Source of the DNA: Prorocentrum cordatum
Lineage: Eukaryota > Sar > Dinophyceae > Prorocentrales > Prorocentraceae
Assembly (NCBI GenBank): GCA_963575745.1
Contig: CAUYUJ010021678.1
Span: 47,501-111,500 of the forward strand
DNA length: 64,000 nucleotides
Direction of reading: 5' to 3'
Under the pieces are notes generated by a model. That model ran no database searches. It was given only the letters and a program-made list of their open reading frames with translations, and was not told the DNA's origin. Position numbers and translations under genes: made by a program. Position 1 is the first letter of the stretch; each line of letters opens with the position of its first letter. This document shows, in pieces, positions 53,471 through 63,957 of the stretch.

Positions 53471-54559
53471 TGGTCGTGACTTTTCGCGAGATTGGTTTTT
53501 TAGAATGTCTGGCCTCAGAGGAGGGGCACCGACCCAGACCTCCAGCGGACGGCCTGTTCAATGCCCGGGCGCCAGAGCTATCGGCCGCTTCTCTGGGGCA
53601 AGCCGTGCATCCAGGACCGCCTGCGCATGGAAAAACGGGGCCCAGAAATGCCCCTCAGAGGCTGAGATCCAGAAAACACAGGTGGGAACGAAGGCAGGAG
53701 TGTGAGGGCGAACAAAAAGACCACGAGCGGCGAACGTATCCATACCTTTGGGGACCAACTGACGCCAACTGCGATGTCTGTGATGAATGTGATGATAATG
53801 GTGGTGATGATGCTGACGGTGATGATGGTGACATTGGGAACTTTGTTATTTGTACAGGTGCCAAGGTTTTTTGCAGCTTTAAGCTTGGCGCGGTGGAAAT
53901 CACTGTCTGAGCGCTTTAGGCCCCAGTAAAAGAATTGGAACGCTGAGCATCATCTGTTTGTGTTTGAACTCCGCTGATTCGGCATGTTCGAATCAATTGA
54001 CCGCGCTGTTTCACATTGCCGTAGACCTCGTCCTCAGTTCCTTCTCTTTGCGTCTACACGTCGTTCATTTCTCATCGCGCTCAACTCTAATTGTGCTCGT
54101 TTCTAATTGCTCCTGGCCCCCTAGTGGCCAGGAAGAGACCCAATATAGAACAATTAGAAATGAAAGGAACTTGGCCCCCCGAAAAATCAAAAAACTTTCG
54201 AATACTTAGAAATGAATAATGTGTACTTGCTCTTCACTGGCCGTCGCTGCTGGCTGGTCGCGGGGCCTCTGGGCCTGGTCCGCGCCGGTGTGGCAGACCG
54301 GTGTTGGGGCGTTTTGCTTTGTTTCGTAGCTCTGCGCCCTGCACGCGGAGAGGGAGGCACGGGAGGCGGCAGGAACGGGAGAGCGGGAGCGAAGGTGGCA
54401 GTGAAGGCAAGGAGCAGCCTTCGACACGACGGCCCGCCACGCTAAGCAAAGGAAGAGCCACGGCGACGGGACTGTACGCACTACAAAAAAGGTAAGCAAG
54501 TCTAAACAACTTGGCGTGTTTTTTGAAGTCTTTAGTTGGTCAAGGGCCCAATGTGCAAA
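53471..54559. other. No secure gene; GATGATGGTGATG stretch at 53760-53835
   Basis: 53760-53860 is GATGAT-rich and compositionally like the Asp-frame elements but lacks their other landmarks. 53935-54020 holds GATTCGGCATGTTCGAATC, a word family also near 58890. No convincing exon. Confidence 0.45.
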
Positions 54560-54599
54560 ACGACACCCATCGGAGAACCCTCAAACAACGACCTGGACA

Positions 54600-54950
54600 C
54601 CTGCGAGACACCTGGGGGACAACCACAGGACCATTGAGAGACCGTTGGGGCACCAGTGGGACACCATCGGGACACCATCGGGACACCATCGGGACACCAT
54701 CGGGACAACATGTGGACACCATCTGGACACCATCGGGGCACCATGTGAACACCATCGGGACACCATCGAGACACCACCGGGACAACCATCGGGGCACCAT
54801 GTTGAACACCATCGGGACACCATCTCGACACCGTCGGGACACAATCGAGGACACCATGATGTGGACATCACGGGGACACCATCGAAACACCATCGGGACA
54901 CCACCGGGACATCATCGGGACATCACCAGGACACGCCCTGGCAACAGCCG
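54600..54950. repeat. CATCGGGACAC minisatellite
   Basis: About twenty-four 11- to 13-bp units of GGGACACCATC with GGGGCACC and GGACATC variants. Same class as 29740-30320. Confidence 0.95.
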
Positions 54951-54984
54951 GCCAGCGGGGGGGGGGGGGGGCACCACAATAAAT

Positions 54985-55290
54985 GGCCCGGCTTTTCGCC
55001 CCAGAAGCGGCGAGCATTTCACTCGTCGCGCTCCCGCGCACGCAGGCAGCTTCGCCTCGCCCTCACGCAAGACACGAGCGTGGAACCGAAAACGATTTCC
55101 TGGGGTGGGGGTCTCCGTTTCACTTCGGCCTCCTCCTCCTCCTCCTCCTCCTCCTCCTCCTCCTCCTCCTCCTCCTCCTATGGACAACTTTAGTGCGACC
55201 GCCGAGCCGCAGCTTTCGGTCCCAGCCCCGCTCGCGCGCCGTCTGGTGCAAGGCTTACCCGACCTGACCTGACCTCGCCCCCCCACCTCG
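54985..55290. repeat. Dispersed repeat shared with 30650-30785, plus (CCT)n
   Basis: GCGCACGCAGGCAGCTTCGC and ACGATTTCCTGGGGTGGGGG, then (CTC)n at 55127-55178 and CCCCCCCACCTCGGAT, the counterpart of CCCCCCAACCTCGGATTACC near 30750. Confidence 0.75.
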
Positions 55291-55600
55291 GATCGACGTC
55301 TCCGCGGTCTGAACTCTGGGGCGCGGTCCCGTGGATGCGTGGTCGCATGGATACGTTCCGCGCGGGGCGTCAGCGAAAAAACGCCCTGTGTCCACGGGGC
55401 CGCGACCCAGGGGCCCAGCCAGCGAGGCCGTTCCCGGGGGAGACATCGAGGTGGAATCGGCGATACATCACCGATAGATCGGCGACTGGCCACCGATAGC
55501 GAATCAGCACGGCTTTGGGCCAGTTGGGCTATCGCGCGATTGGGGGAGATGAGGGGTCGATGCGTTCCCCCCTGAGCCTTTCCCTCCGATCGTTGCCTTG
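55291..55600. other. No gene recognised
   Basis: Mixed GC-rich sequence with CGATAGATCGGCGACTGGCC-like words (CCGATAG twice near 55470-55500). No coding frame stands out. Confidence 0.5.
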
Positions 55601-55631
55601 AGAGGAGAGAGAGAGAGAGAGAGAGAGAGAA

Positions 55632-55672
<41 letters not shown>
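55601..55672. repeat. GA microsatellite with A10 run
   Basis: (GA)n, A10, then (GA)n; resembles the tract at 3117-3211. Confidence 0.95.
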
Positions 55673-55837
55673 CAGGCCACCCGGCGGATGGACTCGTTCA
55701 GTCCCAGCGTGCCTCCGTAGGGGGCCACTCCTGGGCCCGGTGGCCATCCGCAGCCGATCCAGGAGGAAGGAGTCGAGAGCTCTGGGGCGCCCGCGCAGTG
55801 GGCACGTGACCCGCTGGAGGGGTGGGGAGAGTGGAGG

Positions 55838-55915
55838 AGGAGGGGGAGGAGGAGGAGGAGGAGGAGGAGGAGGAGGAGGAGGAGCAGGAGGAGGAGGAGG
55901 AGGAGGGGGAGGGGG
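55838..55915. repeat. (GGA)n microsatellite
   Basis: GGAGGAGGA triplets with a GCA break, immediately beyond the stop codon of the PARP exon. Confidence 0.95.
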
Positions 55916-55940
55916 CCCGAGGAGGGCAAGAAGGCACGCG

Positions 55941-56375
55941 CTAGTCGGCCTTCGCTCTACGATACTGCACCTGGAACTCCGGGTACGCCTGCTTGCCGTA
56001 TATCACGTACTCGTTCCACAGCCTGCCGCTGCCAAGCCTCCGATCCGTAATCACGGAGTCAAAACGGCCATGGTCACAGAGCTTGATCTGAAGACCTTTC
56101 TCAGTCCATGGCTTGCTCCCGGCGTGCTTCACTTCTATGCTCATGACGTTCGTGTCGAAGTGGCCTTCATAGCAAGGAGGCCTTCTCAGACCCTCCAAAG
56201 GCTGCTCTGCGACGTACGGGGTGCCCAACGTCACACGGGCCAAGAACATCGTGGCGTGCGAGTAGTCCGGGTGGGTATAGTCTGTCTCGTCCACGTCCAG
56301 AGGGTTGTACTTGCCCGAGTAGCAGTCGGCCTTGCTGACCATGTCCGCGAAGTAGGTCCCCGAGCCGAGCATGCC
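55941..56375 (-). CDS. Tankyrase-like PARP catalytic domain, last exon
   Basis: Poly(ADP-ribose) polymerases transfer ADP-ribose from NAD+ to proteins. This exon reads GMLGSGTYFADMVSKADCYS near its start, matching the family G-x-G-x-YFA-D/E-x-x-SK-x-x-Y motif with the NAD-binding Tyr. MFLARVTLGTPY follows, and near the end NEYVIYGKQAYPEFQVQY carries the catalytic Glu in the NEYVIY position. The tail resembles the tankyrase EYVIY..QAYPEY segment closely. The stop is TAG at 55943-55941. An insertion with KHAGSKPWTEKGLQIKLCDH (about residues 82-101) is longer than in tankyrases. The exon start is set at 56375 because GGC ATG follows GTGAG and joins in frame to the exon ending at 57445. The His of the H-Y-E triad must lie upstream. 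The gene may act in DNA-damage or protein-turnover signalling, which is inference from the family. Confidence 0.8.
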   Translation of the reverse strand, partial: GMLGSGTYFADMVSKADCYSGKYNPLDVDETDYTHPDYSHATMFLARVTLGTPYVAEQPLEGLRRPPCYEGHFDTNVMSIEVKHAGSKPWTEKGLQIKLCDHGRFDSVITDRRLGSGRLWNEYVIYGKQAYPEFQVQYRRAKAD

Positions 56376-57444
56376 CTCACCCCCCCTCTCCAGAGCAGGT
56401 CAGGCAGCCTCGCCACCAGGACAGGGGAGGGGAGGAGCGAGGGTTGCTGAGGGGTGGCTGGCCCTGAAAGCTTCCAGGGATCGTTCGAGGCTTCTGGCTT
56501 GCATCGCGAGGGAAAGGAGTCCCGAGGAAACACGGGTCCTGGAACCCTGGGCTCCCCCATGGGCCAGCATTCTCATCCCCCATGCAGGCATCCGACGATC
56601 TTTTCTATTTTTTTGTTATCACCGCGCGGCCGAAGAAGTCCCGATCCATCACCCAAAGTAGCTCGTGGCCCTGAATGCATTCCTGATAGCCCCAGAGACC
56701 GATCACGGGCCCCAGCAACCGAAATGAGGGAGACACGCACGCATTGAAGAATCCAATCTTCGGAGGAATGGGTCCTGAGCTGAGGATTGCAACGAAGGAT
56801 TGCAAAAAGAAACCCTGGGTCGAAGGATTGCAAAAAAAACCCTTCGTTCTGGGTTTTTCTGCAATCCTTCGTTGGACGGTCCCCGACCTGGGCCGAGGTA
56901 GGAGAAACCACATCAACGATATCGAGGCGCCCCCCTTTATCTCAAGACCAGCAGGATCACAAGGGATGTCTTGCCGTGGCAACGAGGGGCTCCGCAGAAG
57001 GCAAGAGGCCTCCGCCCTTCCCAAGAGATCCCACGCTTAAAAAAAAAAGAACGAGCCAGAACTATCGACCCCATCTCCCCCCCAGCTTCGGGAGTGATTC
57101 CTCGACCCTGGTTGATCCAGAGTCTCGTGGCGCGGATCTTGCCCCCAAGAGTTTTGATATACTGTGCCGGTCCTGTGGCGCGCAACGGTTGGTAACCAGA
57201 GTCGCAGTGGTAACGATCGTACGTGGATGGGGAAGGGACCCCCCCCTGCACACGTGCTGGTGCTCGCGGGCGTCTGGTGGCGATCGCAGAGCACCCCCGC
57301 CCCGACGTGCCCCACTCCGACCGGGCGGTACCGTTGCCCGTGGCTTCACTCCCCCCGGGTAACGAACGCTACCGCAAGCAGTGCAGAGCCGTGCAATCTT
57401 CGTTTCCGTGGGCCCGGTGGGATCTGAGAGCTCCCCCCTCCCGC
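56376..57444 (-). other. Inferred GC-AG intron of the PARP gene
   Basis: Donor CTGGAG/GCGGGA at 57445/57444 and acceptor GTGAG/GGC at 56376/56375. Splicing gives RLGKLE-GMLGSGTYFA, which aligns without gap to the tankyrase spacing between GFDER and GIYFA. GC donors are frequent in dinoflagellates. The intron contains the palindrome at 56821-56871. Confidence 0.6.
56821..56871. repeat. 51-nt palindrome inside the PARP intron
   Basis: CGAAGGATTGCA (56821-56832) pairs with TGCAATCCTTCG (56860-56871), with further AAAACCC/GGGTTTT pairing inside. An extra left arm copy, CGAAGGATTGCAAAAAGAAA, lies at 56793-56812. Confidence 0.85.
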
Positions 57445-57512
57445 CTCCAGCTTGCCCAGGCGGTCGTCGAACCCCTGCTTGCACACCGCGTCGACGGGCG
57501 ATGGCTCCTCGC
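57445..57512 (-). CDS. PARP catalytic domain, penultimate exon
   Basis: The minus frame reads EEPSPVDAVCKQGFDDRLGK then LE before the donor. VDAVCKQGFDDRL matches the conserved INAIIHKGFDER (tankyrase) and VEAICQQNFDWR (PARP12) stretch that follows the catalytic His-Gly-Ser/Thr. At the position where His-Gly should lie this frame has Glu-Glu, so the exon must start just after them, at an acceptor near 57513-57520 (CTCCCAG/CGAGGAG). The upstream exon with the His was not found; the region to 58020 is CCT repeat. Confidence 0.6.
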
Positions 57513-57624
57513 TGGGAGCCGCGAGTGCTGGCGGGGCCAGGCGATCATCGATGCTGGGGGCCCTGTGGGGGCCCCAGCCATACGATCAAGCTCTCCCTTC
57601 GTCCCTCCGCGCGCTTCGGGCGGT

Positions 57625-58020
57625 CCTCCTCCTCCTCCTCCTCCTCCTCCTCCTCCCTTCCTCCTCCTCCTCCCCTCCTCCTCCTCCTCCTCCTCCTCCT
57701 CCTCCTCCTCCTCCTCCTCCTCCTCCTCCTCCCTCCCCCTCTCTTTATCATCCTCCTCCTCCTTCTTTCTCCCCCTCCTCCCCCACTAACTCCTGCTGCT
57801 CCCCCTCCATCTCCCCCTCCCCTCCTCCCCCTCCTGTCACTCCTCCCCCTCGTCCCCCCCCTCCACCTCATCCTCGCCCTCTTCCTCCCCGCGCCCGTCC
57901 TCACCCTCCCCTCCTTCTCGTCCTCCTCCTCCTCCTCCTCCCCTCCTCCTCCTCCTCCTCCTCCTCCTCCTCCTCCTCCTCCTCCTCCTCCTCCTTCTCC
58001 TCCTCCTCCTGCTCCTCCTT
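57625..58020. repeat. CCT-rich pyrimidine tracts
   Basis: (CCT)n at 57625-57735 and 57918-58020 with CCCCCTCC-rich sequence between. On the minus strand it would be a purine-rich intron of the PARP gene. Confidence 0.95.
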
Positions 58021-59144
58021 CTCCCACGTTCTCCTCATTCTCCTCGTTCGCCTTCCACTCCCTGGCGGCACGCCCAGAACGGGGCGAGGCGATGGGGGCG
58101 GCTTTCCGACAGGCCCCCCGCCGTCTGCAGGCATGGAGCCGGTGGAGCCTGGCGGCCTCGGAGGCTCAGCCGCTGGCGCTGCTGCCGCTGCGGGGGCCGC
58201 GGCCGCTCGGACAGCTCGGGGGGCTGGCACACAACGGCCCCCGAGACGCGCACGATAGCAACACGGGCCGCGGCGGGACTTCCGCCCGGCCGTGGACGCC
58301 TCCCTTCTGCGAGGGTGTCCCTTGCTTGCGCGCCACCAGGCTCCTCGTTCTGACTATCTTCTTCCTCAGCCGTCGCATCCTGGAGCGCCCAGCACACAAA
58401 GCCTACGCTTGCAGTCGCACGCCACTCCGTAGCAACTCCCCCCTTCCTCCTCCCACATCCGCCACTGAATCCTGCTGGGGTCTCTCTGGAGCCGTCGGAA
58501 GTATGCTTGCACTCCAGGGGTCCCCTGATAACATACTTAAAGCGTCGCGGAAATCTCCCCAAGAGCGCCTTCCAGGCCCGTTGTCCCGAGAAGAGGGGGA
58601 GGAGGAATAGGATGAGGGGGATCGTGCTTCCACGATATGATTCGAGACCCTGAGAAGCATCTGGAACTCTCTCCCTGGGCCGATTCCGGTTCTAGTGTTT
58701 CGTTTGTTCCGAGCTTCTTTGTCAACAAGTTCCAAGTCATATCAATGAGAAACACCCTGCGCGGCACGCTCGTTTTCCCATTGTTGCGAACCGACTTCGA
58801 AGAGGATTCTAAGACACCTTCTCGAGGACGTCCAGCACGAAAGGCTCGCTTTCCTAGTGTTTGGGACCGACTGCAAACCGGGATCCAAATCATCCGCCGA
58901 TCCGGCGTGTGAGTTCGAAAAAGCCTCAGCTACAGCCTACAGCCTGAGCTTCAGCTCTGCTGGGGGGTGGCCGGGGTGGCTCTGCCGGGGAAGGGGGGAG
59001 GGGGGGGGGGAACGAATTGTGCTCCGTTTTCCGGGGGGGCTCCTAGGGCTTGTGGCGGCTACCCGCGTGTCTCTGGGGAGGGCATTTTTTTGATACCCCT
59101 CACGAGGATCGTGGCCTCCGAGGGGGTCCCGAACTCGAGTACTC
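58021..59144. other. No secure gene
   Basis: The minus strand at 58030-58300 is open in more than one frame and could hold an upstream PARP exon, but no His-Gly-Thr motif was seen. 58620-58910 includes GTTCGAAAAAGCC and GAACCGACTTCG words related to 60.3 kb. A G-rich run lies at 58985-59020. Confidence 0.4.
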
Positions 59145-60030
59145 CCCCCTCCCGCCCCAAGAAGCTCCCAAGAGGTCCCCAAGAGGCCCCAAGAAGCTCC
59201 CAAGAGGCCCCCAAAAAGCTCCAATAGGCCCCAACGAGGCTGCCCAGGAGCGCAAACTCCACAACAAATCCTCCCTGAAACGGTCGTTTCGCTCGGGACG
59301 TCCTCAAACAATCGCGAAGATGGCCCAAGATGGCCTCCAAGTCCGCCCAAGATGGTCCAAGACGGCCTCCAAGACGGCCCAAGAGAGTCCGAGACGGCCC
59401 AAGACGGACCAAGAGGCCCCCCAGAGGCCTCCCAGACGGCCCAAGAGGCCTCCAAGAGGTCCTCCAGGAGTGCCCGAAGAGGCCAAAATCATTGATTTTC
59501 CTTCGGTTTTTGAAGGATTTTGGAATTTGCTTCGTCTCGGCATTCCGACGGCTCAAGACGGCCCAAGAGGCCCCCAAGATCGCCCAAGAGGCCCCCAAGA
59601 GGGCCCCATGACGGCCCAAGTGGCCTCCAAGATGGCCCCAAGAGGGCCCCAAGACGGCCCAAGAGGCCTCCAACACGCCCAAGATGGCCTCCAAGACGCC
59701 CAAGATGGCCTCCAAGACGGCCCCGAAGCGCCCCAAGAGGGTCCACCGTTGGCCCAGAAAGGCTCCCAAGACGGCTCCCGACGGCGTCAGACGTGCCAGG
59801 AACCCACCAAGATGGCCGAAGTGGGCTCGAAGCTGGCCCAAGGGGGCCTCCAGGAAGGCCAGAAGAGGCCAAAAACATGGATTGTACTTCGGTGTTTGAT
59901 GGAGTTTGACAGTTCCTTCTTTTCGGCCTTCCGACGGCCCGAGACGGCCCAAGAGCCCCCAAAGATCGCCGAAAGATCGCCCAGGAGGCCTCCAAGACGG
60001 CCAAGATGACCTTCAAGATGCCCACGTGTT
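59145..60030 (+). repeat. AAGACGGCCC-family block, copy at 59 kb
   Basis: Two sub-blocks, each with a joint: TCATTGATTTTCCTTCGG with GCTTCGTCTCGGCATTCCGA near 59489-59552, and GGATTGTACTTCGGTGTTTG with TTTTCGGCCTTCCGACGGCC near 59879-59938. Joints repeat at about 390 bp, the same period as the 386-bp array at 6.5 kb. Open frames on both strands are repeat-derived. Confidence 0.85.
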
Positions 60031-60796
60031 CCCCGAAGGCTTTCCAAACCGATTCGGGGAACACATGGTCCGATGGCTTGGCAGGTCTGGCCTCAACGTT
60101 CGGCCACATAGGCCCTTCCTAAAAGCAGGGGGCTGCGGTGGTTCGCCGTGGGCGTCTTCGATAAATGCAGAGTGAGAAGGGGAGGGAGGGAAAGGGACGA
60201 GGGCGAAGGAGGATCACATCAGTCGGAGCGCCCCGGATCGGCGGCACTGGCCGGAGACCACTACAATATGTCTGAAAGGTCCCGAACCTTTTGTCGTACC
60301 TTTCTATTGTTTCGAACAGAGTTCGCACAGGGTTCGAACTATCTGTTCGAGGAAGTCTCGCACGAAATGCTCACTGTTCTAATGTTTCGAATCGACTTCA
60401 TAATTTTGATTCGAACCGACTTTCGAACCTGGTTCGAATCTTTTTGCGAGGAAGATCCACGCGGTTCGCCGTTTTCGAACCGCCATCCCGTTGAGCCTTT
60501 TACAACCTCATTGGAGGTACCAAACCCAGGTTGCCTGGCCCCCGCTGGCACTATTCCACTCCCGTCACGTTGTACCAAGCTCTGCGCGCCTAACGGGGCA
60601 TCTCCGATCCACGCTCTGTCAGCCTGTCAAGAGTTGGGCGATCTTGTACCGCAACACCACGGCACAGCAAGCAAGCTTGGCTTTGAGAGCCGCCAAAACT
60701 ATGCGCCGCGTGCAACTCTTGGATCGAGGAGCGAGATCACCAAGCCTCGGTCCACGATGCACTCCAGGAGCAATAGCCGACATACCATACACATGC
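60031..60796. other. TTCGAA-rich stretch; no gene
   Basis: 60255-60480 repeats TTCGAA and TTCGNAC words about every 20-30 bp (GGGTTCGAACTATCTG, GATTCGAACCGACTTTCGAA). 60500-60780 shows open frames in two plus phases with no motif. Confidence 0.5.
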
Positions 60797-60930
60797 ACTT
60801 TCTGAGGTCCGCGCTGATTTGCTGGATCGGCGCTGGACGCCCCCTCCCTGGCGCGCGGAGCGCCAAGGGCGGAGGCGCCGCCAGGGGGTTCCAGCGCCGA
60901 TCAAAGAAATCCGCGCGGACCTCCTAAAGT
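60797..60930. repeat. 134-nt imperfect palindrome (MITE-like)
   Basis: Arms of about 55 nt: ACTTTCTGAGGTCCGCGCTG with GATCGGCGCTGGA on the left, and on the right TCCAGCGCCGATC with GCGCGGACCTCCTAAAGT. About seven mismatches; loop near GCGCGGAGCGCC. Both strands therefore encode the same spurious peptide. Confidence 0.9.
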
Positions 60931-61510
60931 TGATGCTCATGTCATTATTACTTCCACGATGCTCGATTCTCGATCAGCACGCCCCGAAGGAGAAAGAGAC
61001 ACAGTGGGGACGGTACCCAACGGCAGGCGTTGTCCAAATTCGACAGCGGCAGCTGTCGGGCGGGCGGCGTTCCTCTCACAAGGACAGCGTCCACCCTGCG
61101 ACAGCGACAGCTCGGGGGGGTGTCCAGGGAGGGGGGCGTCCAGGGAGGGGGGCTCGCAGATCGTGGCAGGAGACAAGGCCGCGGCCCAGGGGGGGGGGCC
61201 AGGTGCCGCATTGACATGACCACGTTGGCCCAGCAGGGGATCCAGCGACAAGGGGGTGGTGCCATAGATCTGGCGCAATCGATATTTGCGGGGGTTGCAG
61301 TACGTTTGGGGCGTGCAAGACCTTCCGGTGCGCAAGTGTATTGCTGGATTTCCGCGCGCCATGCATTCGTTGCACTACAATGCAACACAATTCTCTGGCG
61401 CAGTACAGGTGGAATGCAATTGCCCCAACTCTATTGCACCACCCCCTTTCTGCTGGACCCCCTTCGGGGGTCACGAGGACATAAGAAGAGGGGGCCATGA
61501 GATCCGAAAG
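60931..61510. other. No gene; small palindromes
   Basis: CGACAGCGGCAGCTGTCG at 61041-61058 is a perfect-arm hairpin. GGGGGGCGTCCAGGGAGGGG repeats near 61125. No coding frame. Confidence 0.5.
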
Positions 61511-61540
61511 TGGACGTCATGGCCACGGCCATGACGTCCA
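61511..61540. repeat. 30-nt near-perfect palindrome
   Basis: TGGACGTCATGGCC and GGCCATGACGTCCA, 14-bp perfect arms separated by AC. Confidence 0.9.
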
Positions 61541-62622
61541 GCCCTCACGGTCATCACGCCCCTCTCTGGGCCGCCCCCGAGACAGCGAGCCGCCCACAGC
61601 GGCCCTGCATTGCTTCTTTATTCGCGATGACGGGCGTGAGCAGCAGCGGCGATATTGCTTGACGGTGCCGTTGGGGACCAAATTGTAGGACATCCGGAGC
61701 CACACTCTCCTACATGTCCAGCCTTCCACTGAGTCGAGCGACCACGACACAGCGAATGGTAGGAAAGCGCGGGCCACGCGTTCCCACAATACCGAAACCT
61801 GCATCGCCGCTGCCCACATCGCTGTTCGCCCGTCTACGGGAGGGGGGGGGGGAAGTTCGCCCCCCCCCCCCCCCGATCACATCACGGCGGGGGGCCGCCA
61901 GAAATCTCAGGAAATCCTCGAGGAATCTGCAGAAAATCTTTGTAAAGGAAGCGTGGGCAGAATCGCGTGACGTGATCCGGGGGGCGGGAGGGAGAGGGCC
62001 GATCACGGCCGCTATCGCCCAGACCTTAGCAAAAACGGGCTCCAGTCTTCGTCCCCACTCCGCCAGCCCCCTTTATCGGGCTCCACGTGGAGCCGCATCG
62101 GCGACGTGGCACGATCCTCCGACCCCATGCATAATTGGAACCTGTCTGGGAGGCCTGAAGATCTCGACCGACCCTCCTCCGAGATCATCGATCGATACTC
62201 CCTTGGGCTTGTCTGGGGGGCAATTCTTCAAAATCCGTCCGCGCCAACGACGATCGGCGCGCCAACTCCGTACACCGCCTCGGTTCCAACTCGCACCGGT
62301 ACGTGAACTCGGCCCGTCAAGTCAACTTGGTGAGTCTACTCGGTTCGTGAACTCTGCGCGTGAACTGGGGCTCAGAGTGCACTCTCTAGAGTGCAGCCCC
62401 CTCTACGAGAACGGCACCCGTCAACACTGTAACATGTCAGGACTCCCTTCAGGCCCCGCTTCCAACGGTCCTCAGGGCCGAAAATGTTGGTTTCGTCTTC
62501 TCTCCAGGTCGAGGGTCGGCAACGCCTCAGGAGACGCCAACGCGGGTACGGTGCGCACGAGTCCTTTGCGGATCCTCGGGGTGAGGTTCAAAAGAGTCGG
62601 GGGCGCGCAAACATGGATTAGC
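61541..62622. other. No gene recognised; poly-G/C run at 61840-61875
   Basis: G9 then C15 runs around 61842-61875, able to pair. 62300-62395 has GTGAACTCGGCCCG, GTGAACTCTGCGCG and AGAGTGCACTCTCTAGAGTGC words. The long plus frame 61714-63237 is Pro/Arg/Gly-rich and lacks any motif. Confidence 0.45.
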
Positions 62623-62662
62623 GATCCATGGGTTTGGCGCGCGGTCGCCAAATCCATGGATC
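62623..62662. repeat. 17-bp stem hairpin
   Basis: GATCCATGGGTTTGGCG and CGCCAAATCCATGGATC around CGCGGT, one mismatch. A related ATGGATTAGCGATCCAT stem overlaps its left side at 62613-62629. Confidence 0.85.
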
Positions 62663-63770
62663 GGGGTAGGTGCCCTCCCCAAAATGCGGCTGGTGGCGCC
62701 TCGCTCGGCGGCGGCAATCCGCGATTTCCCATGGAAACGGGACCCGTCGCTAACCCACGCCCCCTTAATCCATGCTTGCGATCGCCTGACAGGGGGGGGG
62801 CAACCTCGGCCGCCCCAGACATACACCAATCCCCCACCCATCTGCGCGGTGCAGAGCTTCTGCTGCAACCTCTTGGAGGACGTCACCTGCCCCCCTGGCC
62901 GGGCCATCCGCGCCACATCCGAGACCAAGCGGGGCTGTCCGCGGCCGCCCCGAGGCCATCCCCGGGCCATTCTGGAGCTATCGGAGGCCATTCCGGGGCA
63001 TCCGCGGCCACGAGGCCATCTGGACGCCGAGCGCTGCAGCGGGACCGAGGTCCCCCGCCGAGTCCACGCAACCTGGGAGGGGCCCAACGTGCCCCCAGGA
63101 CGACGCAACCCCCAGTGAGGCGTCGCAGCGGCCACGGCGCCAGCCACGGTGGGCGCCGAAACGCAGCGGCTGGTTGCCCCGAGGGGGGCTCTGAGGCCCC
63201 CACTCCAGTGTACGTCTGGCCCCCTCGCGTCCACTGACCAGGCTCAATGCAAACCCGGGCCAGTCGGGCCTTGCAGGATCCTGCGCGCTGGCCCTCGCTC
63301 TGCAGGGTCCTGCAAGGTCCGGCGCTCTGGCTGACCCCCGTTTGCCTTGACCCCCGTCTCAAGGCTCCCGATACTACGTGACAGGCCCAGACATCCGACT
63401 GCTTCCATTTTGTCGATGCGTGCGCCCTGGAGGTCCGCACCACTTCCCCAGAGGGCCCAGGGCCGGTTTATTTATCGCCCTGGGTAATTTTTTGACGCTC
63501 CCGAGGCCTGGCGAGGGCCCCCGGAGGCCTAAAACGGCCCTTGCACTCCGGCAAGTTTACTTGCATGGCTGGGGGGGGCTGAACCTGAAGCAAGGCGCAA
63601 ACGACTTCCACGTGCGGAAACCACACACGTCCAAAGGCACTTGCACGCCGGTGATCGTTTGAAGAGGGGCGAGAGAAGGAAGGAGGGGGGGGGGGAACGC
63701 CATGCAAGTGCATTTGCTTGAATCATTAAATATGTATATATAGCATTAAAAGAAAAACATAAACAAAAAC
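62663..63770. other. No secure gene; GGCCATYC words
   Basis: 62895-63020 has about seven GAGGCCATCCCGGGCC-like degenerate units of 18-22 bp. 63280-63340 has GGTCCTGCAAGGTCC words. Frames on both strands are compositional. Confidence 0.45.
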
Positions 63771-63774
63771 ATTC

Positions 63775-63957
63775 CCGCTCCAATTTTTGCGGAGGGGGTG
63801 CTCCTCCGGAGCCAGCCACAGCCGCGTGCCGCGCCTGCCGATGGGGTCCCGGGCGCCCTTGCCGGGGCAGCCGTGGAATAGCAGCACCTGCGGGGGCCGC
63901 GCCCGGCGAGGGCAGGACGGCCCTGCGCCGCCGCGCCTCCTCGAGGACGTCGTCCAT
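63775..63957 (-). CDS. Possible exon(s) at window end
   Basis: The minus strand reads, from 63957, MDDVLEEARRRRAVLPSPGA, and after an acceptor-like CCCCCGCAG near 63887 a different frame reads VLLFHGCPGKGARDPIGRRG then TRLWLAPEEHPLRKNW to about 63775. Both are protein-like, and the GCAG/GTG junction could be a splice site or a frameshift. Upstream is a GGA repeat coding Glu at the window edge. No family recognised. Confidence 0.3.

Noticed and set aside
53702-53929. Met/Val-rich 75-aa ORF resembling a membrane peptide
   Set aside because: It arises from GATGATGGTGATG repeats in another phase; the Asp frame is equally open.
57381-58610. 409-aa plus-strand ORF
   Set aside because: Mostly CCT repeat translated as Ser/Pro/Leu; the PARP evidence is on the other strand.
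60250-60480. tRNA-like B-box word GGTTCGAATC near 60430
   Set aside because: No A-box or cloverleaf pairing at the right spacing; the region is a TTCGAA-rich degenerate repeat.
61714-63237. 507-aa plus-strand ORF
   Set aside because: Arg/Pro/Gly-rich throughout, overlapped by open minus frames, and runs through homopolymers and palindromes with no motif.
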